Source of the DNA: Phytophthora sp. 'mugwort'
Taxonomy: Eukaryota; Oomycota; Peronosporomycetes; Peronosporales; Peronosporaceae
Reading direction: 5' to 3'
Assembly (NCBI GenBank): GCA_033558025.1
Contig: JAUCEF010000005.1
Location: forward strand, 1,488,001-1,552,000
DNA length: 64,000 nucleotides
The translations under genes were made by a program, and so were the position numbers. This document shows, one piece after another, positions 11,701-22,270 of this stretch (positions within the stretch are counted from its first letter, which is position 1; the number at the start of each line of letters is the position of its first letter). The notes under the pieces are model-generated. The model saw only the letters and a program-made list of their open reading frames with translations, was not told the DNA's origin and ran no database searches.

Positions 11701-13430
11701 ATCGGCAATGTAGTTGTGATGTTGCGAGTTAAAGAACCGGCAAGCTTGGTTCGCGGTAGAACGCGGTTGTTCTGACTGTGCAAACTTCCACAATTAATGA
11801 TCGATAGTGAACAAGAATTAAAAATAAATTTAAAAATAATTTAAATAAACTTGTAGTAAACAAGTTCACTTTTAAAAATTGTTTTTTAAATTTGTATGAT
11901 GTCATCACGTAGTTAATATTGTCAATAATGGTGCAATATGCATTTTGAATTGCATTGAAAAACTGACTTGACCAATAATTGGGCGAAGCCCCATTACTGT
12001 GAGCTCGTTTGAGGAGTTTCGGCGTCCCTCGATTACTTGCTTTTCTTCGAACAACTCCCGATCTTTGCCTTTATTTCGTTTCCCAAAGCTGGTCAGGGGT
12101 TGGGACGAGTCACTAAACAGAGGACCTGGGACCTGCGATAGACCGTGGTGTCCCGGATGGGTATGACTTTAAAAACATTTACAGATAAACTTTTGCTTCG
12201 CACTTGATTTCTACTATGAGCGTTCTTAGCTCAAAAAGTCATTAAACACCCCCATCTGGGATAAGAAGTATATATAGGGTTAGCAAGGCTGTACGCTGAA
12301 GGATTCGCCATTATCCGTGGGGCTAGGCTGGGGTAAGGTCGTAAGGATGGTGATTATAAGGGCAGATGTATGCATATATTTACATCGTCCAATATTGTAT
12401 TGTAAGACGAGCGATACTGTCCCGTGGGGCACTACGTTAGCTTATATGGGGCTCTATTGCATTATTACAGATGGGGCATTATTAAAGGGATGGGGTATTG
12501 AATCTTGACCCCTTCGCGAAGATGAACGACTTCACATTGACGTCCTTGGTTGGCTACACGGAATTTGATTCTCGTGTTGCGATTGTGATAAAGGAACACA
12601 ACAGTCTTATTCATTTTGTAAATGTTCGAGTACTAAATGTTGTATTGATCACCTGCTGCACGTGCTCGATGTCTTTCCTGTCGAACTTATGTAAGCTTCT
12701 TCGTAACCGGACGCTTGAAGCCTCCAGTTCTTGGACTACAGACAGCTTCTTTTCCACCATGAGCTTGGGTTTCATCAGCATGACTCGAAATGGACAATGA
12801 AAGGCGAAAAGCTGCTCCCTGAGCTCGATCGGCGTCACCACTGGATGGTGACCTACGGTAGCAACTCGCCAATGGCAATTAATTTGTGCTGGCTCCGACC
12901 TGAGAATTCTGATAATCAAAATCAGACTAAAGGAGTGGGCACTACATTTCTCCACCCGCATTATTAAGGGATTGGGCACAATCCTAGGCTTACGGTAGAT
13001 TGAGAAGCTCCGTCACAGGCAACTCTGGTTAATGAATCGTGAGAGCATGGCTCTTCGGGTTCATCACACTCGCATTCTGGTACTCTAGGAGACCCGTGCC
13101 ACTAGACGCCTTAGACGCTCTTCATATGGGCGGTGGGGGGGCGGGTTCTTAATGCGATCTGCACATTATGGACAGCCCCTTTCCAACAACGTTTGGCGGA
13201 CATCTACTTCCTCTGGTTGGTAATGATGCAAACTTTGAACTTTCAGATTGGATTTCAAAGTACCCCGTTTGACGTTTTTCGATTTGATTGGCTTATATTC
13301 AAGCTCTACGTCTCCTCTATTGGGCCATACTTTCACTGGCACGATTGGATCAGCAGAAGCGGAGATACAGCCGAAACCACGAGCCGTCTCGGGTATTCGC
13401 TTCCTGAAATCCCGCCACGGCTTACAACAG
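11700..13430. other. AT-rich repeat debris without a recognised gene
   Basis: The stretch 11780-11990 is strongly AT-rich and non-coding. Further on, the phrase gcattattaa-ggga-tggg occurs at about 12470 and again at about 12955, so the two are related repeat pieces. A 122-residue minus-strand frame at 12611-12979 begins in that repeat. Its translation has no motif I recognise, and I treat it as repeat-derived. Confidence 0.45.
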
Positions 13431-13439
13431 CACCCAGCA

Positions 13440-14410
13440 GCGTTCCCAACGTATCAATGGGGAACCTTAGCGACAGACAACGCGAATGCATCATTCAGGA
13501 GCTCCTAGTTCGCAGTAATGGCGGCAAGCTGCCCCACGGCGCCAAGCAGAGGTCGCCCGTATGTTCAAGTGCAACCCGTCTGCAATAACGAAGATCTGGG
13601 CTCGCTACTAGTCTACATCGCAGGAGAAGCCCCACCGACACGCAGTCGTCGTAGCAAGAACTTCATCACGAAGACGATATTTCTCGCGGCCGTTTATCGC
13701 CCTCGGTTAGTTCCTCTTACTAGTGATAATTTGTGTTAACCTTTTTTAAACTGATATCGTTTTGTAGTTTTGACCCGCGCAGAAACATCTGGGACGGCAA
13801 GCTTGGTATCTGGGCATTCATGGAGGAGTACATTGCGCAGCGTAAGAGTAAATATCGGACCAAGGGAACGCTCTGTGTGCACAACATCGAAAGCGTCACA
13901 CGTGACGTCTATAAAGAGTACCTGCTGACTTATTTGATCCCTTCCATTCCGGAAAAGTGGTCCGCGAAGGACCGCTCACGGCCAATTTTGATACAGCAAG
14001 ATAGTACCAAGCCTCATGTGTCACCTTTCGACTCGGAGATCGTCGCTGCAGGCTCAGCAGAGGGCTGGTTTATCAGGCGCAACTCACCAGAATACAACAC
14101 GTTAGACTTGGACTGTTTGCCTCTTATCCAGTCCATCCGGTACCGGCATTCACTCGCGGCATCAATAACCTAATTGATGTAGTCGAAGCTGCGTATGAAG
14201 AACTTAGTAAGTCAACCCAAGATAACGTGCTCCTCACGTTGCAGGCGTGCATGTTGTGTGTGCTGGAAGCAGAGGGAGGAAACGAGTACAAGATCCCACA
14301 CCAGTCGAAGGAACTACGCAGAACGGGACTGCTGCTCGTGTTCGTAGGTGTGCACTCTACGAACGTTCATGTCAGCTGCTGAGAGACGCTGGTCGCACCT
14401 GTAGTATTGG
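13440..14410 (+). pseudogene. mariner-like (plant-type, DD39D-like) transposase relic
   Basis: A helix-turn-helix start (NLSDRQRECIIQELLVRSNGGKLPHGA) is visible near 13460, then the frame breaks. From about 13769 the catalytic region resumes: WDGKLGIWAFMEEY..., ILIQQDSTKPHVSPFDSEIVAAG, then NSPEYNTLDLDCLPLIQ. The tail (GINNLIDVVEAAYEELS, DNVLLTLQACM) reaches about 14390. It is close in plan to the second copy at 50711-51932. A probable intron (13705-13768) precedes the WDGKLGIW part. The expected NSPD is NSPE here and the first catalytic Asp segment is missing, so it is dead. Confidence 0.75.
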
Positions 14411-14651
14411 TTCCCTGGTAATTCTCAATAGTAATAGCCACCTTCCAACTATCAAACGACATATCGCATAGTTTCCATCATTGCCAACCAGTATAATTGA
14501 TATTGTGAAATTCAATTGTTTAATGGGTCGATCGAGAATGGCACCGACGACGACATGCGGCTCGCCCACTGTCATTCAGTGAATGTCATCGTTGCAGTTT
14601 AACATCAATACATGTCTTAGTAATTCTCCCAGAAACAAAAACCTGTACGAT

Positions 14652-16094
14652 CTAGGCCATGTGCCCAGTCTCTTTAGAAGTGACGAAGCGGTGTTTCCGC
14701 GTCTTCAATAATACAGCTACAAATGCGAAGAGTAGCGTGACGCCTACTATTGTGCTAAATCCTTGAGCTGGGAACGGATATGTGGCTGCAAACATACTCT
14801 CGTCGAAGAGAGCATTGCCTTCATGGGCGTAGACACTAGTGAGATAGGCCACCATTCCGTCTTCGTGAATGAGCGACATACCAGTCGACACATGTCCACC
14901 GATGTCAATGTAGCAGCTCGAACAGACAGACGTCGATGGCCACTGATCTCTATGGAGCCGCTTGTTCACTGAGTTGTGCATCTTCCAAGCCCACATTACT
15001 ACTGCGTGAGTGCCATTTAAATCGCTGGCTGCCAATTCCTCCACTAAACTTTCCGGGTTTGCCTCCATAAAATGCTGGCGGCATTCCTCGCAGCCGAAGA
15101 AATATTTCATGTACAGTCGAATAGCTGCAACGATATCGCTGGGTTTCCAAGAATCCTCAGCATTGACGTCTCTTGTGGTCATGCTGTGGAACAGTGACCA
15201 AATACCACATGTGTAAGTTTTGCACACTGCCCATTCGGAGTCTTCGTCGCCCCGGGAATCGAATAAATCAGTGGGAAAGCTCGTTTCTCTCGCCGTAGTT
15301 CTCCACTTCTCGATGAGTTCGTCCCACTCAGTGAACGACCAGCTTCGTTGTTGCTTCACGGCGTGTGCAAGTTTGGTCATTGCCACACGGTTCCCTTCCA
15401 CTGGAAAAGAAGCAGCCAGCGCGTTCACCCACCGTACTGCAGCATCGTATCGCTCGCCGTCCAGAACTGGCATTCCGATGAAGAGGCTGTTCTTAAGAGC
15501 AAGCATCGCAGCCTTACCAGCATCACGCAGTCGCTTGTATTTCATCTGAATCGACGTATCGTCCTTCAGTTTTCCATCATCCTCTTCGACGTCATTCCGC
15601 CTCAGCTTCTTCTCCTCAACAATGGTCGAGACGTCCATATCAGACTCGATGCCGTGCTTTGCCATCACCTGTTCCACCCACTTCACCACCGGCTTGACTT
15701 TCTTACGCCCTCTCACCTCCATGTCCAACTTCTCACTCGACCCTAGCGGCACATGGTGCGCCTTGACAGAAGGGTACGCTTGCACCTCCTCACGCTGACA
15801 GATGTCATTGCGCTGGTTGCAATTCACGGCCCCCACCCGTACGACCTTGGAGTTGGCGTAAAACTCTCCGACCTTTTCCCACTCTGGGGCGAAAGCCCTG
15901 CAGTGAGCGTACGAGGACGAATAGTAGTCGACGACCCAGACCGACTCTGAGTCCTGGAGCATCGCCTCGTAGTCCTCCACATCAAGCGAGCGCACCACCA
16001 CCGACCCAGTAAACAGCGGACCGCTATCTCGTGGAGGGAGCAGAGCGGAACTAACCGGAAGAAGCACGAACAGCGCTACATTCACTAATAGCAT
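14652..16094 (-). CDS. QSOX: QSOX-like sulfhydryl oxidase, membrane-anchored
   Basis: A single-exon gene of 480 residues. A signal peptide (about residues 1-17) leads to a thioredoxin-like domain (about 30-145), a helical linker, and an ERV/ALR flavin domain (about 285-400). The flavin domain has the expected CKTYTCGIWSLFH start, the catalytic CEEC (335-338), WAWKMHNSVNKR for FAD binding, and a distal CSSC (391-394). A transmembrane helix (about 447-463) and a basic tail follow. Such enzymes make disulfides in secretory proteins and reduce O2 to H2O2. Oddly, the thioredoxin active site is SYAHC (61-65) where relatives have WCGHC, so the first cysteine is missing. Disulfide transfer through that domain should be altered. 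The next gene is 112 bp upstream on the same strand. Confidence 0.88.
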   Translation of the reverse strand: MLLVNVALFVLLPVSSALLPPRDSGPLFTGSVVVRSLDVEDYEAMLQDSESVWVVDYYSSSYAHCRAFAPEWEKVGEFYANSKVVRVGAVNCNQRNDICQREEVQAYPSVKAHHVPLGSSEKLDMEVRGRKKVKPVVKWVEQVMAKHGIESDMDVSTIVEEKKLRRNDVEEDDGKLKDDTSIQMKYKRLRDAGKAAMLALKNSLFIGMPVLDGERYDAAVRWVNALAASFPVEGNRVAMTKLAHAVKQQRSWSFTEWDELIEKWRTTARETSFPTDLFDSRGDEDSEWAVCKTYTCGIWSLFHSMTTRDVNAEDSWKPSDIVAAIRLYMKYFFGCEECRQHFMEANPESLVEELAASDLNGTHAVVMWAWKMHNSVNKRLHRDQWPSTSVCSSCYIDIGGHVSTGMSLIHEDGMVAYLTSVYAHEGNALFDESMFAATYPFPAQGFSTIVGVTLLFAFVAVLLKTRKHRFVTSKETGHMA

Positions 16095-16206
16095 GATGGA
16101 TGACCGTTACGAACTGTTTAGCCGTGGGCTGGTGCCACACTATTTTACACAAACTGAAGCGGCGACTACCGGAAAAATGTAGCCATCTGCACCTTAGGTT
16201 ATTGCG

Positions 16207-18303
16207 CTAGACGCGGCGTTTGTCCTGGAATTGTCGCTGTAACACCGACAGCTTGGCGTCTGACCACGGCGTACCGGCGTCCGACTCTGGCTGGGGCAGC
16301 TTAGGGATGTCGAACTTGACACGCGCACCGTTGCCAATTGCCAACGCGTCCTGCACCACAGCTGCGACTACCGGAGAGAGTCCGTTGTTGGACGATTTCG
16401 AGGCAGGTAGAAGCGAGTCGGAGCTGCTCATTCCAAGCGGTGGCTTCTTGGCCAGCCGAGGAACGGATGCTGAAGACGCCCAGTCCGGCAACCCATCGAG
16501 TGCACCGGAGTCGCTCGCTATCTGCCACTTCATGCGCAACGAACGAAGCTCAGCCGAAAGCTGCTTGGTCTCCTTTCGCGCCGCTGAGCGCGTCCAATCT
16601 AGTTTATTGCGCACGTCGATGAACTTCTCGTCCATAAGTCGGAGCTGGTCCTCCAGGATGCGCGCGCCTTGCTCCAGCTCGGCCACTTTCGCGTCTTGTG
16701 TGGCGTGTTTGCGAGTCGCAGTTGCTAGCTTCTCCTTCGCTTCATGAAGCTCTTTATCCACGCGGCGTTGAGCCTCCACAGCCCGGGTCTTAGCTGCTGC
16801 CTCGTGCTTCAAGTGCACCATGAGTTTCTCCACATGCTCCGAGAGGGCTGCAACTTTCTCACCCAACTCTTTATTAGCCAGCTCGCTCTTCGCCCGCAAT
16901 TCTTTCTCGACACGTTCACGACCCACCATTTCAACAACTTTCTCGCGCATGCTTTGCAAGTCACGGAGGTTAGCTTGAGCAGTGTCGAACTCGTTCTCAA
17001 GTCGTTCCGTGCGCTCGATTAACCGTTTATTCCGGCTTCGAAGCACGCGCATTTCACGTTCCAAACGCCCGGCGCCACCAAGACCCAGTGCATCTAGCGC
17101 TGAAAAGTTCTCAATGTTCGGTAAGTGGCACGACAATGGTTCCGCATTGTCTTGATCTTCGTTAGTCGCGGGATCAAGGGATGCACAAGACACCGGTGGA
17201 CCTCCCGCAAGCTGCCATTCATGCTCCAACGCCTTCAGACGCAGTCGTACCAGCTCTTCAAGCTTCACATGCTGATAAAGCATATCATCCCCCACGCTTG
17301 TGTCTTGACTAGCAATGTTCGGATCTAAACCAATTCCACGAAGTAATACGCGACGCACAGTACGCACTTCCTCTCGGAGCTGGGTCAGCTCAGATTTAGT
17401 CTTGTCAAGCAGCCCAGCCACACGGAGATGCTTCTCGCCTTGCTGCACTAGCTGCTCGGACTTGACGAAGACCTCCTGCTGAAGTGCTCGGATTCGCGCA
17501 GCGTAATCGTTGCCATCGGGACCAGTTAGCGAAAGCAGTGCGAGCTCATCCTCTAACGCTTTCACGCGTGCATTGGCTTCGTCCAGCTGTACCTGTTTCT
17601 CTTGAGTTTGCTGCTCCACACGACGCATCAACGCACTCTGGTTCACTTCGCGTACGTCCTGATCCGCAGATGCTGTATTCAACTGGGTGTTTAAGCTTGC
17701 GACTTGTGCTTCTAACGCCTCCATCTTGCGTGCGCTAGCTGTCAGCTCCTGTTGTTTGCCATTAAGAACGTCTTCATGAGACCTTTGCGTGTCATTTTGT
17801 GTCTGCTGAAGCTGATCATACTGCACTCGCAGCGTATCGTACTCAGCACTGAGCTGAGCGAAGCGATCATCACGTTCATCGAGCTGTCTCTGGAGTTCTG
17901 CCTCTTGCTGTTCGCGCGATGCTTCCGAGGCATGAAGCCGTTCTAGCTCTGCTATATCATCCCCCATCTGTAACGTGCAACTCTTTACGCTTTCTTCTAG
18001 CTGAGCTATGTGCTCCTCGAGCGTAGCTTTCTCAGCTGCGAATTGCTCCTCTGCATATCGTCTAGTCTCATCAATCTGCTCCTCTGCATACCGTCTTGCC
18101 TCTTCTAACGCAGCGTAACTCTCTCGCCACTGACTGTTCTCCTCGGTAATAGCCTCAATAGTCTGTGTCAGTTCGGCAGTTTGCAGTCGCTCCTGCTCCA
18201 CAGCTGCCTGCATCTGGGCCTTCTCATGTGCATGCTCTCGGTAGAGCTCGTCATTGGCTTGGCGCAGCTCGGTGATCTCCTCCTCGGGTGTCTTGGCCGC
18301 CAT
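16207..18303 (-). CDS. long coiled-coil protein, function unknown
   Basis: A single exon of 698 residues counted from MAAKTPEEE. An in-frame ATG seven codons earlier (18324) is possible, but the ATG at 18303 lies in TCCATGG context. Nearly the whole protein (about 5-600) is heptad-rich, Glu/Gln/Arg/Leu coiled coil, broken near residues 325-390 by a Pro/Gly-containing stretch (GLGGAGRLER follows). The tail is Ser/Pro-rich and ends near PWSDAKLSVLQRQFQDKRRV. No motor, kinase or membrane segment is seen. It resembles scaffold or centrosomal/trafficking tethers only in general composition, so I give no specific function. Confidence 0.75.
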   Translation of the reverse strand: MAAKTPEEEITELRQANDELYREHAHEKAQMQAAVEQERLQTAELTQTIEAITEENSQWRESYAALEEARRYAEEQIDETRRYAEEQFAAEKATLEEHIAQLEESVKSCTLQMGDDIAELERLHASEASREQQEAELQRQLDERDDRFAQLSAEYDTLRVQYDQLQQTQNDTQRSHEDVLNGKQQELTASARKMEALEAQVASLNTQLNTASADQDVREVNQSALMRRVEQQTQEKQVQLDEANARVKALEDELALLSLTGPDGNDYAARIRALQQEVFVKSEQLVQQGEKHLRVAGLLDKTKSELTQLREEVRTVRRVLLRGIGLDPNIASQDTSVGDDMLYQHVKLEELVRLRLKALEHEWQLAGGPPVSCASLDPATNEDQDNAEPLSCHLPNIENFSALDALGLGGAGRLEREMRVLRSRNKRLIERTERLENEFDTAQANLRDLQSMREKVVEMVGRERVEKELRAKSELANKELGEKVAALSEHVEKLMVHLKHEAAAKTRAVEAQRRVDKELHEAKEKLATATRKHATQDAKVAELEQGARILEDQLRLMDEKFIDVRNKLDWTRSAARKETKQLSAELRSLRMKWQIASDSGALDGLPDWASSASVPRLAKKPPLGMSSSDSLLPASKSSNNGLSPVVAAVVQDALAIGNGARVKFDIPKLPQPESDAGTPWSDAKLSVLQRQFQDKRRV

Positions 18304-18426
18304 GGACCGTAAAACTATCGGCAAACGTCGCCACTACAAACGAACGGAAGTAATGTCAAGCACACTCCCGAAAATAGACTGGAGCGGGAAAAAACTATTT
18401 TGTACTTGTTTTCGGCTCCCTCAAAA

Positions 18427-20179
18427 CTAATTTGTTGTCCTCGGTTGAAAAGCACCCAGAGCTTGTAACTGCAGATCAACAGAAAGCCACATTTCGTTTA
18501 CTTTTGCGTTTTCGTCCACTATTTTCAAGGCGGTGTTAAGCTCTTGGAGGATATCGCGGACCTACAGATTGAAAATATCCTTTAGTTTCAGATACAGTAA
18601 CTTGACCCATTTTTCACTTCAATGTGAGCTTACATATCCCAGATGAATAAGTAGATCCCTTCCCGCAGCAGCCGATTCATTATCTTCTGTGCATTCTCGT
18701 TGTACAAGCAGCTCACTCGTCTTGGCGTACAAAAGCTCACGAAACTCCACGTAGTTAATGCCAGTGTTAGCAAGCATAACCAGTTGGCACTGGTCGACAA
18801 ACTCACGTCGAACGAGGCCCATCTCTTTCAGGTCTTCCAGTTCGTGCTCCACCGCGGCGTATTCACGTTTGAAGAAGTCCCACAACTCACGGACATTGTA
18901 CCCATTAAACCAGTTGTGGTTTATCGAGATTGTGTCCTCAAGGTTCTTAACCTGGTGGTACCAACCACTCGGGACGAAAATCGCATCTCCCGTTTCTTGG
19001 ATGACGTACACTGGCTTTGCTTCATGAAACCGAGGGTACTTCTCTTTGTCGACATCTCCCCCCGTCACGTCCGGCATGACAAACCGGCCAAAACGATCTT
19101 TTAACTTCGGCTCCTGCTCCAAATAAATAGTGTTATACACAAACATATCATTGACAGGTTGCAAAGCGCCACCATCTTACGTACATCATCCGGATGGTAG
19201 AATACCCACTCTTTTCGGCCGCAAACGTTTACCGACCAGCTGTATGTACATTACGTTTACACGACATGTATGAGATAAGTAGACAAAACTTTCCTTGACG
19301 AAAATTAGACCACAAACGCAAACCTGTACGAACGGAAAACGTCTTGATGAAGAGGTGTCCAGCTTCCAGCGGGGCCTAACGGAAGCAATAACAAAGTAAC
19401 TGCAATGTAAGACTGCGGTGTATTTACTACCCAGGTAGGCAAGACCGTCGAACCCACCGAGGTACACAAATCGATAGTCACTTTCGCTTTTCTCTTTATG
19501 GTCCCACCACCTGCGATACAGCATGCAAGTGTCATGTTATGTTTGTTAATAATCTTAAGGAATTCAAACACAATAGCACATACCAGTTTAGCCAGTCGTC
19601 CATGAAAAACGGCGGCGTTCTGCAATCACAACTTACTCATTAGCAAAGTCTTGCGCACCGCAAACCAAATACCTCGAATGAGTTTTGCCAACGTACACGT
19701 AGACATCACGTCCAAAGGCGTGCACAAAATGCCAGTCCTTAAGGTACTTCTTGCCCACCGTTCCGCTCTCGATCATGTTCAAATACTCATCTAGATGGCG
19801 TGAACAATCCCCTAATTAGGCACAGTCTTGCTTCATTGGTTCGGCCAGCTCCTCACCGAGTCTCATAGTCCATCGGTCCTCAGCTCCGTACTCGGCCACA
19901 TCACCAGTTGCCACCTTATTAATACGCCGCACAATGCACTTTAAATACCGTAGACCATCGCAAAGACACTTAATTTCTGCTGGCAATTTCTACCGGTGCC
20001 AATGCGGCGCCGTAGTGCTCCTTTAAATGCTCAAAGTTTATTTTGTGCCCCTTCCTCCATTGCGTCGCATTCGGAAACCATGTGTCCGTCACGTTACGCA
20101 GCAGAACGGGGCGATTGGGCGCCATATAACGGACGCAAAAGTCCTCGTAGCTCAACGTCGTCGCGTCCTCCACGTCCAT
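18427..20179 (-). CDS. JMJD4: JmjC-domain hydroxylase, JMJD4-like
   Basis: Nine exons on the minus strand: 20179-19994, 19914-19857, 19811-19697, 19619-19584, 19510-19458, 19375-19324, 19239-19185, 19113-18634, 18561-18427; total 389 residues. All frames join cleanly with GT-AG introns of 45-84 nt. The domain shows DFCVRYMAPNRPVLLRNVT, KDWHFVHAFGRDVY, GSWTPLHQDVFRSYSWSVN (iron ligands H159, D161), then GDAIFVPSGWYHQVKNLEDTISINHNW (third ligand H238). These match JMJD4, a 2-oxoglutarate and Fe(II) oxygenase that hydroxylates a lysine of release factor eRF1 in animals. The 45-nt intron (19812-19856) also removes an in-frame TAA. An alternative reading is that this stop inactivates the gene. Confidence 0.83.
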
Positions 20180-20588
20180 CGCCTCCTCTATTTTTTTTTT
20201 GTAACTGGAATCAGAAGTGAGGCCATCTAAATAATCAAATATTAATTTCAGCAATATTTAGAAAATATAATACCTAGAAATCGAAAATATTTTGCAAGAC
20301 TGTAGCCGACGCTACCGCCCATGTACCGGTAGTTCTCGGATTTATTCTGAATAGTTGGGCAGTCCGAGTGGTCGTGCAATTCTCTATAAACCCGAATATA
20401 CCGTATAGATCTATATCTTTACCGCATATGCTAACTATAAATATGGTTCCTTGAACCTGTAAGAATTGATACATGTACGGATTTGCATAACATCTGGTCG
20501 TGGCGTTGCCTGTGTCTTTTACAACGGACACTTTATTAATCAGTTTGGTCGTTTAGCCAATTAAAGCTGAAGATTTATAGGGTACTGT
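20180..20588. other. intergenic upstream of JMJD4-like gene
   Basis: About 400 bp, AT-rich, holding a run of nine T (about 20190-20200) just upstream of the start codon and no supported gene. A minus-strand open frame at 20274-20531 has no recognisable domain. Confidence 0.4.
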
Positions 20589-21130
20589 ATGCTCGAGCAA
20601 CCTTCGTTCGACAAGGCTTGGAAGACAAGCAGATTGGTAGCTGAAGCCGGCATGAGGCCGGTTTACCCGATGCTTGAGCTAGTCTCCATATTATTCGACG
20701 TGTCCGCACGTGCGGGAGCCGAATACCGCGAGGCGCTCAAGACGTGCGTCTTTGCGCTGGAGGGTGTCGCCATGACCACCAGCATGAACGCCGCCTTCCC
20801 GTCTAAGGACGGCTAATTCCATTTTGATGTAAGCTCGGTCACGTTCATCTTCAACGATAGCGTCGATGGCGTCTGGGACAATAACAACAACGCCAACTAC
20901 AAGGTCTCGGCTGCTGGCATACTCCGTCGCGAGCAAGGTTTCCGATGTCAAGATGGGTGACCTCGTGCGCCCGAACGACGGCACGGGCTACCACATCATC
21001 TTCCAGGCCATCACTTGGAGCAAGCCGTACATCCACTACAATGCTGACAGCGACCGGACGACCGCCGATATACGCCATGTTGCCCAGCACCTACACCGCC
21101 AATATCACGCCGCCAACGGCTGGTTCCAGT
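20589..21130 (+). pseudogene. relic of a CBM25-type carbohydrate-binding protein
   Basis: Translations in changing frames contain SSVTFIFNDSVDGVWDNNNN (about 20835-20895) and then YHIIFQAITWSKPYIHYNAD (about 20990-21050), NGWFQYARY (about 21116). These are the end and start of starch-binding-like CBM25 modules (FVFND..G.WDNN and Y....W..PYIHY). The frame shifts between the two halves and stops occur, so this is a broken fragment. Its upstream frame (20589-20816) has a plausible secreted-enzyme style (Phe-Asp-Val-Ser junction) but no identified catalytic domain. It may have been carried here by a helicase-type transposon (next feature). Confidence 0.55.
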
Positions 21131-21144
21131 ACGCGAGATACGTG

Positions 21145-21410
21145 TATTCCACTCATACCAGCATTCGCTATTACTAGCGACAAGTTCCAAGGGCTCACCG
21201 TCGAAAGAATGGTCTCGAATCGTTGCTTTATCTAACCCGCCCCAACCCGCAGAGGTCCTCGTTCTACGTCGCTGTGGCCGAGTAAAGACGATGAAGCAGC
21301 TTTACCTCATGGAGCCTCTGATGTTGGAGTTCCTGCAATATTTCAAACCGACTCAAGACGATTTAAAGCGGAATCGGAGAGATTGTACAACATGGAAAGA
21401 AGGCATACCA
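21145..21410 (+). pseudogene. PIF1/Helitron-type helicase C-terminal fragment
   Basis: Starting about 21145, the translation reads IPLIPAFAITSDKFQGLTVERMV, the late motif block of PIF1-like helicases (PAFAIT..K.QGLT...V). After a frame change there is a remnant of FYVALSRV, then KTMKQLYLMEPLMLEFLQYF (about 21285-21345). No upstream helicase motifs are in the window. It is a truncated relic fused to the CBM25 fragment within about 20 bp. Confidence 0.6.
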
Positions 21411-22270
21411 AGTAAGAATTCAGAGCTTTCTCCATACCTTGGCACGGCTTAGTACCGGTAAGTGGACGGTAGCATCGGCTACAGTCAAGTTGTGTTCAAT
21501 AAACCATTTTCCTGTTGTATCGGCGTTTTCTGTATACAAGCTTCAGCTTCCGATATTTTTGAGAGACCTAGGACATACATTATAGCGCACACAGCAATAA
21601 CTTCGTGCAATGAGTAGAACAAAGCATAACTGGCGATTATATCTACCTTACCATTCCAAGTGACTGAGTCGGGACCCTTGCAAATAAATTGTAGCTGTCA
21701 CGCGTTCTCAAAAAAAAAACTGCCAACTCTGGTGGCTTGAATCGCCCAAGCAAAATCGCCGGTGAATCACCATACCTATGATACATAATGCGTTTACGCT
21801 TTTTAACAGTGTTTGTGCACATCGGTGTTCAAACACCGGAAACATGGCGGCAAGTGGTGGCATACCAACTGCGAGACGTCGAGCAGGAAGACAGCAAGAT
21901 AAAACAATAATAACTTCAACTCCATCAGCAAAATTTATTCACGATGGTAGTGAGAGCCCCAGAACTCCATCTCCAGCGAGAATCCCACGACACCAGTGTG
22001 AATATAAACACCAACAGTGAGAACTTCGGCAATAGCAGCAAAAGTTCTGTGATCCAACCAGGGCTGACGAAAAAAACAATTTGGGTGGCAAATATTGCAA
22101 TAGATGTGAACCAATAATCTATTTCGGAGTGATATCAGCAATGTCTACCCACGATGACTTCAATAATTTATTGGGACGCGTTGCAGCCATGGCGTTTGAA
22201 AGTTGGGCTGCAAAAACACCATAACAATTCTCTCACCCTCAATTCTACCTGGGACGCGCGCCAACCACCA
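21411..22270. other. non-coding stretch before the hAT relic
   Basis: About 860 bp with no supported gene. It contains a run of nine A near 21711 and several AT-rich blocks. It may include the 5' end of the hAT element, but I could not place terminal inverted repeats or an 8-bp target duplication. Confidence 0.4.

Noticed and set aside
12611..12979. 122-residue minus-strand frame as a host gene
   Set aside because: Its start lies in a repeated phrase seen twice in the region, and no motif or intron context supports a host gene.
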